From positions 143,570 to 207,569 of the forward strand of contig NZ_AWFD01000037.1 in assembly GCF_000682735.1 (NCBI RefSeq): a stretch of DNA of 64,000 bases, given 5' to 3'. Under the pieces are notes generated by a model. The model was not told the origin of the DNA. It was given only the letters and a program-made list of their open reading frames with translations, and made no database searches. Source of the stretch: Hyphomonas sp. CY54-11-8. GTDB lineage: Bacteria; Pseudomonadota; Alphaproteobacteria; Caulobacterales; Hyphomonadaceae. Position 1 is the stretch's first letter; each line of letters starts with the position of its first letter. The position numbers and the translations under genes are program-made. This document shows, piece by piece, positions 28,382 to 38,435 of this stretch.

Positions 28382-28386
28382 ACAGA

Positions 28387-28998
28387 ATGAGCGAACTTCC
28401 CACCCCGCAGGACGTCATCGATTACTGGATCGGCGAGGCGTCTGCCTCACCGGACGCAGCGGGGAAAAAGCACAAGCTCTGGTTCGGCAAGTCGCAAGAG
28501 ACAGACGCGGAGATCCGCAAACGCTTCGGTGAGTTGCTGGAGACACTCTCAGACCTGCCTTCCGCCGAAGACTGGGCAGCCCGCGGCCCGCGCGAACGCC
28601 TCGCCGTCATCATCGTGCTCGATCAGTTCAGCCGGAACCTCTACCGCGATGAGGCCAAAGCCTTCGAACAGGACAGCCTCGCCCTTCTCCTCTGCAAGGA
28701 CGGCCTCGCCCTGAAACAGGACAAGGGCATGTCGGAAGTGGAACGGATCTTCTTCTACCTGCCGCTCGAACATTCCGAAGTGCCGGAGGACCAGGAGCGT
28801 TCGGTGTCGGTCTTCACAGACCTTCTGGTCGAATCCCGCGAAGGCTTCCGCAACCTGATCGAAAGCACGCTGCAATATGCCAAGGACCACAAGAAGGTAA
28901 TCGACGAATTCGGCCGCTTCCCGCACCGCAACAAGGCGCTCGGCCGGGAGTCGACAGATGCGGAGAAGGAATGGCTCGCCGAAGGCGGCGGCTTCTAG
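28387..28998 (+). CDS. DUF924 family protein
   Basis: 203 residues from the ATG at 28387; an upstream in-frame start overlaps ubiG and lacks conservation. DUF924 features: VIDYWIG at the start, KLWFGKSQETDAEIRKRFG, LIVLDQFSRN-type block VIIVLDQFSRNLYRDEAKAF, and FFYLPLEHSE. It is all-helical and related to TPR-like proteins. Its function is unknown. It is probably co-transcribed with ubiG and overlaps the convergent MFS gene by four bases. Confidence 0.9.
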   Translation: MSELPTPQDVIDYWIGEASASPDAAGKKHKLWFGKSQETDAEIRKRFGELLETLSDLPSAEDWAARGPRERLAVIIVLDQFSRNLYRDEAKAFEQDSLALLLCKDGLALKQDKGMSEVERIFFYLPLEHSEVPEDQERSVSVFTDLLVESREGFRNLIESTLQYAKDHKKVIDEFGRFPHRNKALGRESTDAEKEWLAEGGGF

Positions 28999-30362
28999 TC
29001 CATGATCTCCGGCCCGCGCGGGTCAAGCGATTTACTGACTTCCTGTTGCATGGCCCGCGTGAACGGGTAGCGCGACGCGGCAAGCGCTGCGAGCAGGTAG
29101 AGCGAGCCCGGCAACAGGCAGAAGACCAGCAACAGGCCATGGATCGCTTCCGGCGAGTTATCCTTGTTCGGATGGAATCCGGCCCACTGACCGAGAATCA
29201 GGTAGCCGACGCCGAGGGCCAGGCTGCTGCCGACCTTGTAGGCGCTGGTGATGAGGGAATAATAGATGCCGGACCGGTTCTCCCCGGTCTGAGACACCTG
29301 CCATTCCACAACATCCGCCGTCATTGACCGCGCCAGCACCATGGGGGCGCTGAACGCCGCGCCATTGAAGAAGGCACCGATGAAAAGCGGCCAGAACCCG
29401 CCGACCTGCCCGGCGATATAGTAGATAAAGAAACTGGAACAGGACAAAAGCGCCGCAACCTTGAACGCAAAGCTCTTCTCGGTGCGCGCGGCCAGTTTCA
29501 GCCAGAATGGCAAGGCACAGACCGCCATGATGAAGAAAAACATCAGGACCAGGCTGCTCATGCCGTCCGAAAGACCGAACACAAATTCCGCAACGAACAA
29601 ATAGTTCGCCGAGGTCACGGCGATCGCCGTTCCGGACAACAGTTCCAGGAGCAGGATGTGCCCGAGGTATTTGTTACGCAGCGCGGCAATGAAGGGACGC
29701 AACCGGAACTTCTCGGCGTTCCCCTTGTCGCCGCGCACGGGCTCGTCGCGCACGAAGGCACACGACAGGAAAGCCGAGATCGGCAGCGCGATCAGCAGCA
29801 CCCAGCCCATGACAGCCACCTGCCCCATCCGCCCGACACCAAAGCCGGCAAGCTCCAGCACCACCGGGATCGCCAGCAGGAACAGCATCGACAGAACGCT
29901 GACAATTTCGGCCCATTGGAAGAAGCGCGATCGGTCATCATAGTCGACCGCGATCGCCGGCACCCAGGCCGAGCGGGCCGTCTGCAACAGGGTAAAGCCG
30001 ATATAGAAGAGCACCATCCAGCCGACGAAATAACCCGGCCCTGCCCCTACGCTGGGCATGTAGACGAAATAAGTGGCCAGTCCCAGGATCGGCACCGACA
30101 GCACGATCCAGTGGCGCACACGGCCCCACGGGCTGCGGTAGCGGTCAACCAGGTAGCCCATCACCGGATCGGTGAAGATGTCCCAGAACCTGAGCAGCAT
30201 GAACAGGAGGCCAGTCAGCTCGAGGCCAAGGCCGACTTCCCGCGCATAGAGCGGCGCAAGGTAGACACCGACCGGCAAGCCGACTCCGGCAAGCGGGATA
30301 CTCAGAGAGGAAAAAGCGAGAACCCTTGGCAGGGACAGGCGCTTGGCCGGAGCGTCAGTCAT
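28995..30362 (-). CDS. MFS transporter, GPH (MelB-like) cation symporter family
   Basis: 455 residues with about 12 membrane helices. GPH features include the conserved FWDIFTDPVMGYLVDRYRSPWGRVRHWI segment, with the Asp residues that bind the coupling cation in MelB, and GVGLPVGVYLAPLYARE early on. These carriers move sugars or glucuronides with Na+ or H+. No sugar-catabolic gene is adjacent, so the substrate is unknown. It is divergent from the M20 peptidase gene. Confidence 0.9.
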   Translation of the reverse strand: MTDAPAKRLSLPRVLAFSSLSIPLAGVGLPVGVYLAPLYAREVGLGLELTGLLFMLLRFWDIFTDPVMGYLVDRYRSPWGRVRHWIVLSVPILGLATYFVYMPSVGAGPGYFVGWMVLFYIGFTLLQTARSAWVPAIAVDYDDRSRFFQWAEIVSVLSMLFLLAIPVVLELAGFGVGRMGQVAVMGWVLLIALPISAFLSCAFVRDEPVRGDKGNAEKFRLRPFIAALRNKYLGHILLLELLSGTAIAVTSANYLFVAEFVFGLSDGMSSLVLMFFFIMAVCALPFWLKLAARTEKSFAFKVAALLSCSSFFIYYIAGQVGGFWPLFIGAFFNGAAFSAPMVLARSMTADVVEWQVSQTGENRSGIYYSLITSAYKVGSSLALGVGYLILGQWAGFHPNKDNSPEAIHGLLLVFCLLPGSLYLLAALAASRYPFTRAMQQEVSKSLDPRGPEIMD

Positions 30363-30473
30363 GCGTCCATGATTGCCTCGAAAATCGTGACGGCCAAGTC
30401 ATTTTTTTGCCACCCGACGGCTTGACGAACCCCGGGCGACCCGCGACCGTCCGCGCCGAACGGACTGGAGGGT

Positions 30474-31967
30474 ATGTCAGTGTTCAAGAAATTCCTGTTG
30501 GGGCTCGGCGCCCTAGTCGCGCTGCTGGTTGCCGTCGTGCTGTACCGCACCTTCACCTATGGCGGCGCCCCTGTGGGCGACCGGGTGGAGTTGCCGGACG
30601 TGCCGGCCATCTCGGCTGACACCGCGGCGGAACACCTGTCAGAGGCGATCCAGTTCAAGACTATCACGCTGGCAGGCGGCGATCCGCGCCCCGGACAGGA
30701 AGGCCCCTGGCTGGCGCTGCACGACTGGCTGGAAGCAACCTATCCGGCCGCGCATGCGGCGATGACGAAGGAAATCGTGCCGGACACGCTGACCCTGCTC
30801 TACACCTGGCAGGGCTCCGACCCGTCGCTCCAGCCCCTGCTGCTGATGGCGCACCAGGACGTCGTGCCCGTGAACATCGGCACTGAGGGTGACTGGACCG
30901 GCGCGCCGTTCAAGGGCGACATCATCGACGGCTATATCTATGGCCGCGGCGCCCTCGACGACAAGAGCAACCTGATCGGTATCATGGAAGCGGTCGAAGC
31001 CCTCGCCGCCTCCGGCTTCCAGCCGAAGCGGACCGTCATTCTCCAGTTCGGACATGACGAGGAAGTGCTGGGCTCCGGCGCGGAAAAAGCCATCGCCCTG
31101 CTGAAATCCCGTGGCATCGAACCGGTGATGGCCGTCGATGAAGGCTTTGCCATTCTTGATCCGTCGCCACTGACCGGCGCCAAGATGGGCATGATCGGCG
31201 TTTCCGAAAAAGGCTATGTCACGCTGCAGGTCACCTCGGTCGGCACCGGCGGCCACTCGTCCATGCCGCCGCGCGACTCTGCGAACGTGCAGCTCGGCAA
31301 GGCCATCGTCGCACTCGACGAGAACCAGATGCCGGCAGACTTCTCCAGGCCGCCGGTCTCCGACCTCCTGCTCGCCTCTTCCGGTGACATGCCGTTCATG
31401 CAGAAAATGGCGCTGGCAAACATGTGGCTGTTCGGCGGCATGGTGGAGAAATCCTTCGCCGCGACGCCTGCCGGCAATGCGATGATCCGGACCACGACCG
31501 CACCGACCATGCTGGGCGGATCAGCTAAGGAAAACGTGCTGCCGCAACGCTCGACCGCCGTGGTCAATTTCCGCGTCCACCCGAACGACACGGTCGCCGA
31601 CGTGGTCGAGCATGTGAAGGACGTGACGAAAGATATCGAAGGCATCCAGGTCGGCGTGCCGGAAGAAGGTGGCGGCGAAGCCTCGCCCGTCTCGCCGACC
31701 GATGGCCGCCCCTATGCCGTGCTGGCCAGTGTGGCCGAAGCGGCCGGTGACGGCGCCCCGGTTGCCCCGGCCCTGGTGATCGGCGCAACGGATGGCCGCT
31801 ACGCCACGGCGATCACGCCGCGCGTCTACCGTTTCTCGCCAGCCGTCATCACGCCGGTGGACCTGACCGGTTTCCATGGAACGAATGAACGCATGTCGGT
31901 TGAGAATATGGGCCGCATCTCCAACGGCTTCGCCCAGATCATCGTCGCCATGGACCAGGGCGACTGA
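30474..31967 (+). CDS. M20-family metallopeptidase, membrane-anchored (PM20D1/CPS1-like)
   Basis: 497 residues. One N-terminal membrane segment (about 5-24) anchors the enzyme outside the cytoplasm. Metal-site motifs are seen: LLMAHQDVVPVN, YGRGALDDKSNLIG and HDEEVLGS, followed by a dimerisation domain with TGGHSSMPPR. The length and order match the carboxypeptidase S / PM20D1 group, which includes N-acyl-amino-acid hydrolases. The substrate is unknown. SD CTGGAGGG precedes the ATG. Confidence 0.9.
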   Translation: MSVFKKFLLGLGALVALLVAVVLYRTFTYGGAPVGDRVELPDVPAISADTAAEHLSEAIQFKTITLAGGDPRPGQEGPWLALHDWLEATYPAAHAAMTKEIVPDTLTLLYTWQGSDPSLQPLLLMAHQDVVPVNIGTEGDWTGAPFKGDIIDGYIYGRGALDDKSNLIGIMEAVEALAASGFQPKRTVILQFGHDEEVLGSGAEKAIALLKSRGIEPVMAVDEGFAILDPSPLTGAKMGMIGVSEKGYVTLQVTSVGTGGHSSMPPRDSANVQLGKAIVALDENQMPADFSRPPVSDLLLASSGDMPFMQKMALANMWLFGGMVEKSFAATPAGNAMIRTTTAPTMLGGSAKENVLPQRSTAVVNFRVHPNDTVADVVEHVKDVTKDIEGIQVGVPEEGGGEASPVSPTDGRPYAVLASVAEAAGDGAPVAPALVIGATDGRYATAITPRVYRFSPAVITPVDLTGFHGTNERMSVENMGRISNGFAQIIVAMDQGD

Positions 31968-31990
31968 TTCTTCTCCGGTTACGGAACAAC

Positions 31991-32025
31991 AGCGGCCGGC
32001 CCTTCAATTGAAGAAGCCGGCCGCT
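31991..32025. terminator. hairpin between convergent M20 and MpaB genes
   Basis: Arms AGCGGCCGGC (31991-32000) and GCCGGCCGCT (32016-32025) form a 10-bp stem. The loop itself contains CTTCAATTGAAG, which can pair with itself. There is no T-tract, so efficiency is uncertain, but the position between two converging genes fits a terminator. Confidence 0.6.
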
Positions 32026-32033
32026 GCGCCCCC

Positions 32034-33419
32034 CTACTCCGCCGGGACAGCAGGTGCAGCCTGTCGATAGGCTGACGCGTCCGTCGTGAACTCGGCATGG
32101 CCGTAGCGTACGAGCAGACGGCGGAGTTTGGCGACGAGGTGACGATCCACGAGCCCGCGCAGACCCGGCACCTTCAGTGCCGTGCTGTAGATCGCCATTT
32201 TCGCCGCTATCATCGGGAACAGAACGCCGGCAACCGCATAGTCCAGCGGGCCGACGGGCACGCCGATATCGCGTGCCATCTGGCTGTTCCCACCCAGGAA
32301 GTGCTGCACCAGGACCAGCCGCGCGAGGCGGCGCTCCAGAGCGTTGTGGATCCGGTTTCCGAGAGATTTGTTCGGCGGCAGATAGGTCGACAGGGTCGCC
32401 CGCACCAGCGCCCCGCAGGTCTCGTCATCGAACCCGGCGAGGATCGATCCGCTGCGCGCATTCATGATGTCGATGATGCCCTGCGGCGTATCCATCAACA
32501 GGTCTTCCGGCAGGCCCAGCAGGAAACAGCGGTAGCGGCTGAACTCTACGCGGGCGCGCTCCTCTGCCGTGAACTCTGTCCGGCCTTCTTCCACCATCTT
32601 GAAGGCCAGCAGGAACACATCGATCAGGCCAGCCGGCATCTGGTCCACCTGCGGGATCGGAATACCGTAGACGGATGGGTCCCAGCCCTTCACCCGGCGC
32701 AACACGTTGAACCGCACCATGGAATGCATCAGGCGCACCATGGCGGCGGCCTTGAAACCTTCCCCACGCGGCTCGAGCGCACCCGGCAGTGTCGTGATGG
32801 TGAAGAAGGTCGCCGTCTCGTTCACACGGCGCGATGCCGTCGAGTGGCTGAGCGTACCGGTCAGCGCCATGGGAAGCGCGGTATACTTGTTGAGGAAGGT
32901 CGCGAGAAATGCGCCGCGGATCATCCAGGGCGAGGTCTCGGCCATGGGCAGCCGGTTCAGCCGCGCGCCTTCGCGCACAAGGTCCATATTCAGCCACTCG
33001 GGCTTCACTTCCATTTCAGCGATCAGCGCGGCCAGCTCCGCCGGCGCGTCCGGCACCGCGTCGATGCCTTCGTCACAGGCCGTGGTCAGCATGTCGACCA
33101 GCCGCTTGAAACCGTATTGCGGCATCAGGGCCGCATAGGCGTCCGCCGTGATGTCGCCCAGCATCGTATAGGCCTTCACCCGCTCCACCATGTCAGCCGG
33201 CGGCGGCGGGAATTTCTTCGCATAGTCCCGCATGGAACTGACGGAGAGATCCTCGGTGTAACGCTCCGGCACCATCGAAAAGTCGATGTCTCCATACATC
33301 ACCGGCAAGGCCGTTTTTTGAAGCGCAATGCGCTTGTGCACATCTTCGAGCGATGCGGTCATCATGTACTCCGGTTGCGTTTCAGACGCTGCTTCGCCAA
33401 TAATGTAAGAAATCCTCAT
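32034..33419 (-). CDS. MpaB-family oxygenase (DUF2236)
   Basis: 461 residues. The family (MpaB/latex-clearing-protein related, DUF2236) binds heme b and cleaves or oxidises hydrophobic substrates. Seen are the TFF-type region ATFFTITTLPGA, the histidine block AAMVRLMHSMVRFNVL and later PQGIIDIMNARSGSI. No signal peptide is obvious. It is divergent from a TetR regulator with a 27-bp operator-like palindrome in the 55-base gap, so induction by a hydrophobic compound through that repressor is likely. The start may alternatively be a later Met about 19 codons in. Confidence 0.85.
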   Translation of the reverse strand: MRISYIIGEAASETQPEYMMTASLEDVHKRIALQKTALPVMYGDIDFSMVPERYTEDLSVSSMRDYAKKFPPPPADMVERVKAYTMLGDITADAYAALMPQYGFKRLVDMLTTACDEGIDAVPDAPAELAALIAEMEVKPEWLNMDLVREGARLNRLPMAETSPWMIRGAFLATFLNKYTALPMALTGTLSHSTASRRVNETATFFTITTLPGALEPRGEGFKAAAMVRLMHSMVRFNVLRRVKGWDPSVYGIPIPQVDQMPAGLIDVFLLAFKMVEEGRTEFTAEERARVEFSRYRCFLLGLPEDLLMDTPQGIIDIMNARSGSILAGFDDETCGALVRATLSTYLPPNKSLGNRIHNALERRLARLVLVQHFLGGNSQMARDIGVPVGPLDYAVAGVLFPMIAAKMAIYSTALKVPGLRGLVDRHLVAKLRRLLVRYGHAEFTTDASAYRQAAPAVPAE

Positions 33420-33431
33420 ATTTTCTATTCG

Positions 33432-33458
33432 CTTTCTGAAAACGCGAGTCTCAGAAAG
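33432..33458. promoter_or_regulatory. TetR-type operator candidate in the mpaB-tetR divergent gap
   Basis: CTTTCTGA (33432-33439), 11 bases, TCAGAAAG (33451-33458): a perfect 8-bp dyad covering the middle of the 55-base gap between the two start codons. TetR-family repressors commonly bind such palindromes in divergent promoters, so this is the expected place for the neighbouring regulator to act on both genes. Confidence 0.65.
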
Positions 33459-33474
33459 TGCGGGCCCGATCTAA

Positions 33475-34101
33475 ATGGTTGATATAAATAGAAGAAATCC
33501 AAAACAGGCGCGCGCCAAAGCCACGGTCGACGCAATTCTGGAAGCCGCCTTTCAGGTTTTGGATTCGGACGGATACGCCAAATTCACGACCAGTCGCATC
33601 GCCAAGCGGGCGGGCGTTTCCATCGGCACGCTCTACCAGTATTTCGATGACCGCGACGCAATCCTGGTGGAACTCAGCCGGCGTTACAGCGACGCCCTGC
33701 GGGAAAAGATCACGCAATTGCTGCTCGACGAGCCGAACATGAGCTCGGTGCGCCTGATCATCCGCGCCGCCATGCAGGGTGTTCAGGGCACGCCTGAAAC
33801 GCAGCTCATCTTGTCCAACACCGTCTTCCAGTCCCAGGGCGGCAAGGAAGTCAGCCGCCAGCATTTCACCTTCATGGACTCCCTCGGCCAGCGGGAGGAA
33901 TTCGGCTTCGGCCTCGGCAAAGAGGCGTCCTTCATCCTGACGCACACCGTGATCTACCTGCTGCGCGCAACGATCGCTGAGCCTGAACTGGAACTCGATC
34001 CGCAGACTCTGGAAGACGAACTCGTCCACCTGATGGAAAGCTATATCGCAAACCTGGCGGCACGCGCGGGTTATGTGGACGGTCAGCCTCCGTTGAAGTG
34101 A
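33475..34101 (+). CDS. TetR-family transcriptional regulator
   Basis: 208 residues. The N-terminal HTH (about 12-62) is classic: [20 protein letters not shown], then [20 protein letters not shown]. The C-terminal helical domain would bind an inducer, probably hydrophobic. It is divergent from the MpaB-like gene and most likely represses it. Its last 19 bases overlap the 3' end of uvrC on the opposite strand. Confidence 0.92.
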   Translation: MVDINRRNPKQARAKATVDAILEAAFQVLDSDGYAKFTTSRIAKRAGVSIGTLYQYFDDRDAILVELSRRYSDALREKITQLLLDEPNMSSVRLIIRAAMQGVQGTPETQLILSNTVFQSQGGKEVSRQHFTFMDSLGQREEFGFGLGKEASFILTHTVIYLLRATIAEPELELDPQTLEDELVHLMESYIANLAARAGYVDGQPPLK

Positions 34102-35957
34102 CCGTGGATGCGCTCTGCCAGCGCCTCGTTCACGCCGTCCACTTCCATCAGGTCCGCCACCTTCGCGCGGGACACGCCCTTCGCCGAGCCGAAATGGTGC
34201 AGCAGCGCCTTCTTGCGCGCAGGGCCGATGCCTTCGATCTCGTCCAGCGGAGACTTGCCGATCGCGGCCGAGCGTTTCTGCCGGTGCGCGCCGATCGCCC
34301 AGCGGTGCGCCTCGTCGCGCAGGCGCTGCAGGTAATAAAGCACCGGCGCATTCTCCGGCAGCTTGAACGGCGCCCTGCCCGGACGGAAGAACTGCTCCCG
34401 CCCGGCATTCCGGTCGACGCCCTTCGCAATGGAGACCAGCGTCACATCATCCGGCGTCAGATCAATTTCCTTCAGCGCCTCAATCACGGCGTTCAGCTGG
34501 CCGAGGCCGCCATCGATCAGAACAAGGTCCGGCCAGTTGGACGGGTCACCCTCCTCCCGCTCCTTCTTGGCGCGATTGAACCGGCGGCGCATCACCTCGC
34601 GCATCATGCCATAATCGTCGCCCGGCTCGAGGCTCGTATCCTTGATATTGAACTTGCGGTAGGCGTTCTTCATGAAGCCCTCCGGCCCCGCGACCACCAT
34701 GCCGCCCACGGCATTCGTGCCCTGAATGTGGGAGTTGTCGTAGATCTCGATCCGCTCCGGCGGCTTCTCCAGCTCGAACACTTTCGCCACTTCGGAGAGG
34801 AGCCGCGCCTGGCTGGCCGTTTCCGACAATTTGCGCGTCACGGCCTCGCTGGCATTGCGGGCGGCCTGAGTGACGAGATCCTTCTTGCTGCCGCGCTCCG
34901 GCTTGCGGATCTCGACCTTGCGGTTGGCCTTGAAGCTCAGCGCCTCGGCGATCAGGTCCGCCTGTTCCGGCATGTCGGAAACCAGGATCAGCCGCGGCGG
35001 CGGACGCTTGTCATAGAACTGCACCAGGAAGGCCGAGAGCACTTCCTCCGCTGTCTGATCACGCTCATGGCGCGGATAGTGCGCACTCGCGCCCCAGTTC
35101 TGCCCGGCGCGGATGAAGAAGACCTGCACGCAGGACACCCCGCCCTCCATCGAGATGGCGAAGATGTCGGCTTCCTCGATGTCGTCCGGATTCACGTCCT
35201 GGCTGCCGCGCACATGAGCGATGGCGCGGATGCGGTCGCGCAGGGCGGCAGCGCGCTCGAAATCCATCGCCTCGGCGGCCTCTTCCATTTCCCTGGCGAG
35301 CCGTTTCTGCAGGTCTGCCCCCTTCCCGCGCAGGAAGTCGGCCGCCTCATCGGCCAGCTCCTGATAGTCGCGAATGGAGATCAGGCCCACGCAGGGCGCC
35401 GCGCAGCGCTTGATCTGATGCAGCATGCAAGGCCGCGTGCGGGCATTGTAGACACTGTCCTCGCAGGTGCGCAGCAGGAAGGCCTTCTGCAGCGTGTCCA
35501 GCGTGCGCATCACCGCGCCGGCGCTGGCGAAGGGGCCGAAATAATCCCCCTGGTCCTGTTTCGATCCGCGATACTTCTTGATCTGCGGCGCCTCATGATC
35601 CCGGCGGATCAGGATGTAGGGGAAGGATTTGTCGTCCCGCAGCAGCACGTTGAAGCGCGGCTTCAGGCTCTTGATCAGGCTTGCCTCCAGCAGCAGCGCC
35701 TCGGTCTCGCTTTCGGTGACGACGAATTCCATCCGCTTGGTCAGCGCGATCATCCGGGCGATCCGCTGGGTATGGCCGCCAAGGCGGGCATAGTTCGAGA
35801 CCCGCGCCTTCAGGTTCCGCGCCTTGCCGACATACAGCACTTCGTCGGCGTCCCCGTACATGCGGTAGACGCCGGGCTTCGCCGGCAGGCGGGTCAGATT
35901 GTCCTTGATGACGTCAACACCCCGCAAGGGGGCTGCGCCCGGCGATTCAGTCTCCAT
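34083..35957 (-). CDS. uvrC: excinuclease ABC subunit UvrC
   Basis: 624 residues from the ATG at 35957; a TTG nine bases upstream is less likely. UvrC makes both incisions in nucleotide excision repair. The GIY-YIG nuclease is at the N-terminus ([20 protein letters not shown]), then a UVR motif ([20 protein letters not shown]), the RNase H-like domain ([18 protein letters not shown] and [13 protein letters not shown]) and a C-terminal HhH pair. Its 3' end overlaps the tetR gene by 19 bases. Confidence 0.96.
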   Translation of the reverse strand: METESPGAAPLRGVDVIKDNLTRLPAKPGVYRMYGDADEVLYVGKARNLKARVSNYARLGGHTQRIARMIALTKRMEFVVTESETEALLLEASLIKSLKPRFNVLLRDDKSFPYILIRRDHEAPQIKKYRGSKQDQGDYFGPFASAGAVMRTLDTLQKAFLLRTCEDSVYNARTRPCMLHQIKRCAAPCVGLISIRDYQELADEAADFLRGKGADLQKRLAREMEEAAEAMDFERAAALRDRIRAIAHVRGSQDVNPDDIEEADIFAISMEGGVSCVQVFFIRAGQNWGASAHYPRHERDQTAEEVLSAFLVQFYDKRPPPRLILVSDMPEQADLIAEALSFKANRKVEIRKPERGSKKDLVTQAARNASEAVTRKLSETASQARLLSEVAKVFELEKPPERIEIYDNSHIQGTNAVGGMVVAGPEGFMKNAYRKFNIKDTSLEPGDDYGMMREVMRRRFNRAKKEREEGDPSNWPDLVLIDGGLGQLNAVIEALKEIDLTPDDVTLVSIAKGVDRNAGREQFFRPGRAPFKLPENAPVLYYLQRLRDEAHRWAIGAHRQKRSAAIGKSPLDEIEGIGPARKKALLHHFGSAKGVSRAKVADLMEVDGVNEALAERIHGHFNGG

Positions 35958-35996
35958 GAACCGCAAAATAGGCGAGCTGGCGCCGTTATGCGAGCT

Positions 35997-36326
35997 TTAG
36001 AGGATGCGGCGGATGAAGTCTTCGTTCACGAAGTTGCGCGGATCGAACGGACTGTCGATCAGCATGCCTGCCAGAAAGCTGAACACCACGACCAGTGTGA
36101 ACGAGCCGGCAAAGCTGCGGCTGGTGCCGGGATCTGCCGCCCGGGTCGCCGATTTCGAAATGACCAGACAGAACAATATCAGGATGAAGCCGCAAAGCCC
36201 CATCAGGCGTTCCATGTCGGAAAGCCGCTCAAACCAGATCTGTGCGTCTCTGGCTGCTTCGTCGATCAGTCTGCCGAGGTCGCGTTCGATCTTCTCGTAC
36301 GCGTTCGGTATGTTCGCCATTCTCAT
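35997..36326 (-). CDS. small membrane protein, function unknown
   Basis: 109 residues, ATG at 36326 with a strong GGGGAGGAGAGG site. Residues 1-38 are charged and helical, followed by two membrane segments: about 42-58 (MGLCGFILILFCLVIS) and about 74-91 (FTLVVVFSFLAGMLI). The C-terminal tail includes DPRNFVNEDFIRRIL. I do not recognise a family. It lies upstream of uvrC on the same strand with a 39-base gap. Confidence 0.65.
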   Translation of the reverse strand: MRMANIPNAYEKIERDLGRLIDEAARDAQIWFERLSDMERLMGLCGFILILFCLVISKSATRAADPGTSRSFAGSFTLVVVFSFLAGMLIDSPFDPRNFVNEDFIRRIL

Positions 36327-36453
36327 GACACCTCTCCTCCCCTGCCACAGGAAAAGAAAGCTCCCTCAACCGCCGGGCAGGATCGCATATAATCTTTAAA
36401 TATCGTGCGCCGCGTGACGTGAAATCGCGCCAGCCCGCGCCATGCTTTGTTAA

Positions 36454-37788
<1,335 letters not shown>

Positions 37789-37841
37789 ATTTTCCCTATA
37801 GGTTGCCTGCGACCATTCGATTGGCTGCAACAGCAGCAAAT

Positions 37842-37857
37842 CCCCATATGATTGGGG
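37842..37857. promoter_or_regulatory. inverted repeat upstream of dps
   Basis: CCCCA-TATGAT-TGGGG, a 5-bp dyad 20 bases before the dps ATG. TTGGCT at 37820-37825 is 18-20 bases upstream of the CATATG in the dyad, so the repeat would overlap a -10 element and could be an operator. The match is short. Confidence 0.3.
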
Positions 37858-37877
37858 TAACCAGAAGGAGAGATTTC

Positions 37878-38342
37878 ATGCCGATCGACATCGGACTGAC
37901 GGAAGACCAACGGGCCCAATCCGTGGAGGCACTGAAGAAGCTGCTGGGCGAGACCTATGCGCTCTATGCCAAGACCCATGGCTACCACTGGAACGTGACC
38001 GGCCCGCGCTTCAACGAGCTGCACGCCATGTTCATGACCCAGTACACAGAGCTCTGGGCCGCCCTCGACGAGATCGCCGAACGCATCCGCGCGCTCGATC
38101 ATTTCGCCCCGGGCTCCCCCGGTGAGATGACGGACCTCGCCACGATCAAGCCGGACAACGGCATCCCGGATGCCAGCGACATGGTCGCCAACCTCGCCAA
38201 GGGGCATGAGGCCGTCAGCCGTGCCGCCAAGCACGGGATCGAGGTGGCCGAGAAAGTGGGCGACGCTGTCACGGTCGATCTGATGACCCAGCGGGCCACG
38301 ATCGCCGAGAAAACCGCCTGGATGCTGCGCGCCAGCATCTGA
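37878..38342 (+). CDS. dps: Dps, DNA-protecting ferritin-like protein
   Basis: 154 residues from the ATG at 37878, with AGAAGGAGAG just upstream. Dps forms 12-mers that oxidise and store iron, shielding DNA. The ferroxidase ligands are in YHWNVTGPRFNELHAMF and ALDEIAERIRALDH. The length is typical; there is no long lysine-rich N-terminal tail, so DNA binding may be weak. It is a single-gene unit. Confidence 0.93.
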   Translation: MPIDIGLTEDQRAQSVEALKKLLGETYALYAKTHGYHWNVTGPRFNELHAMFMTQYTELWAALDEIAERIRALDHFAPGSPGEMTDLATIKPDNGIPDASDMVANLAKGHEAVSRAAKHGIEVAEKVGDAVTVDLMTQRATIAEKTAWMLRASI

Positions 38343-38435
38343 GGCATCCGGCCAGCAAAACAAACCGCTTGCGCGGCGGCCAAAACCTCATAACCGTTTC
38401 GCTCTTCTGACGGACTGAGACGGGAGATCTGGCGG

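Noticed and set aside
34098..36392. 764-residue plus-strand frame opposite uvrC
   Set aside because: Antisense shadow of uvrC in GC-rich DNA; His/Arg/Gln-rich with no motifs.
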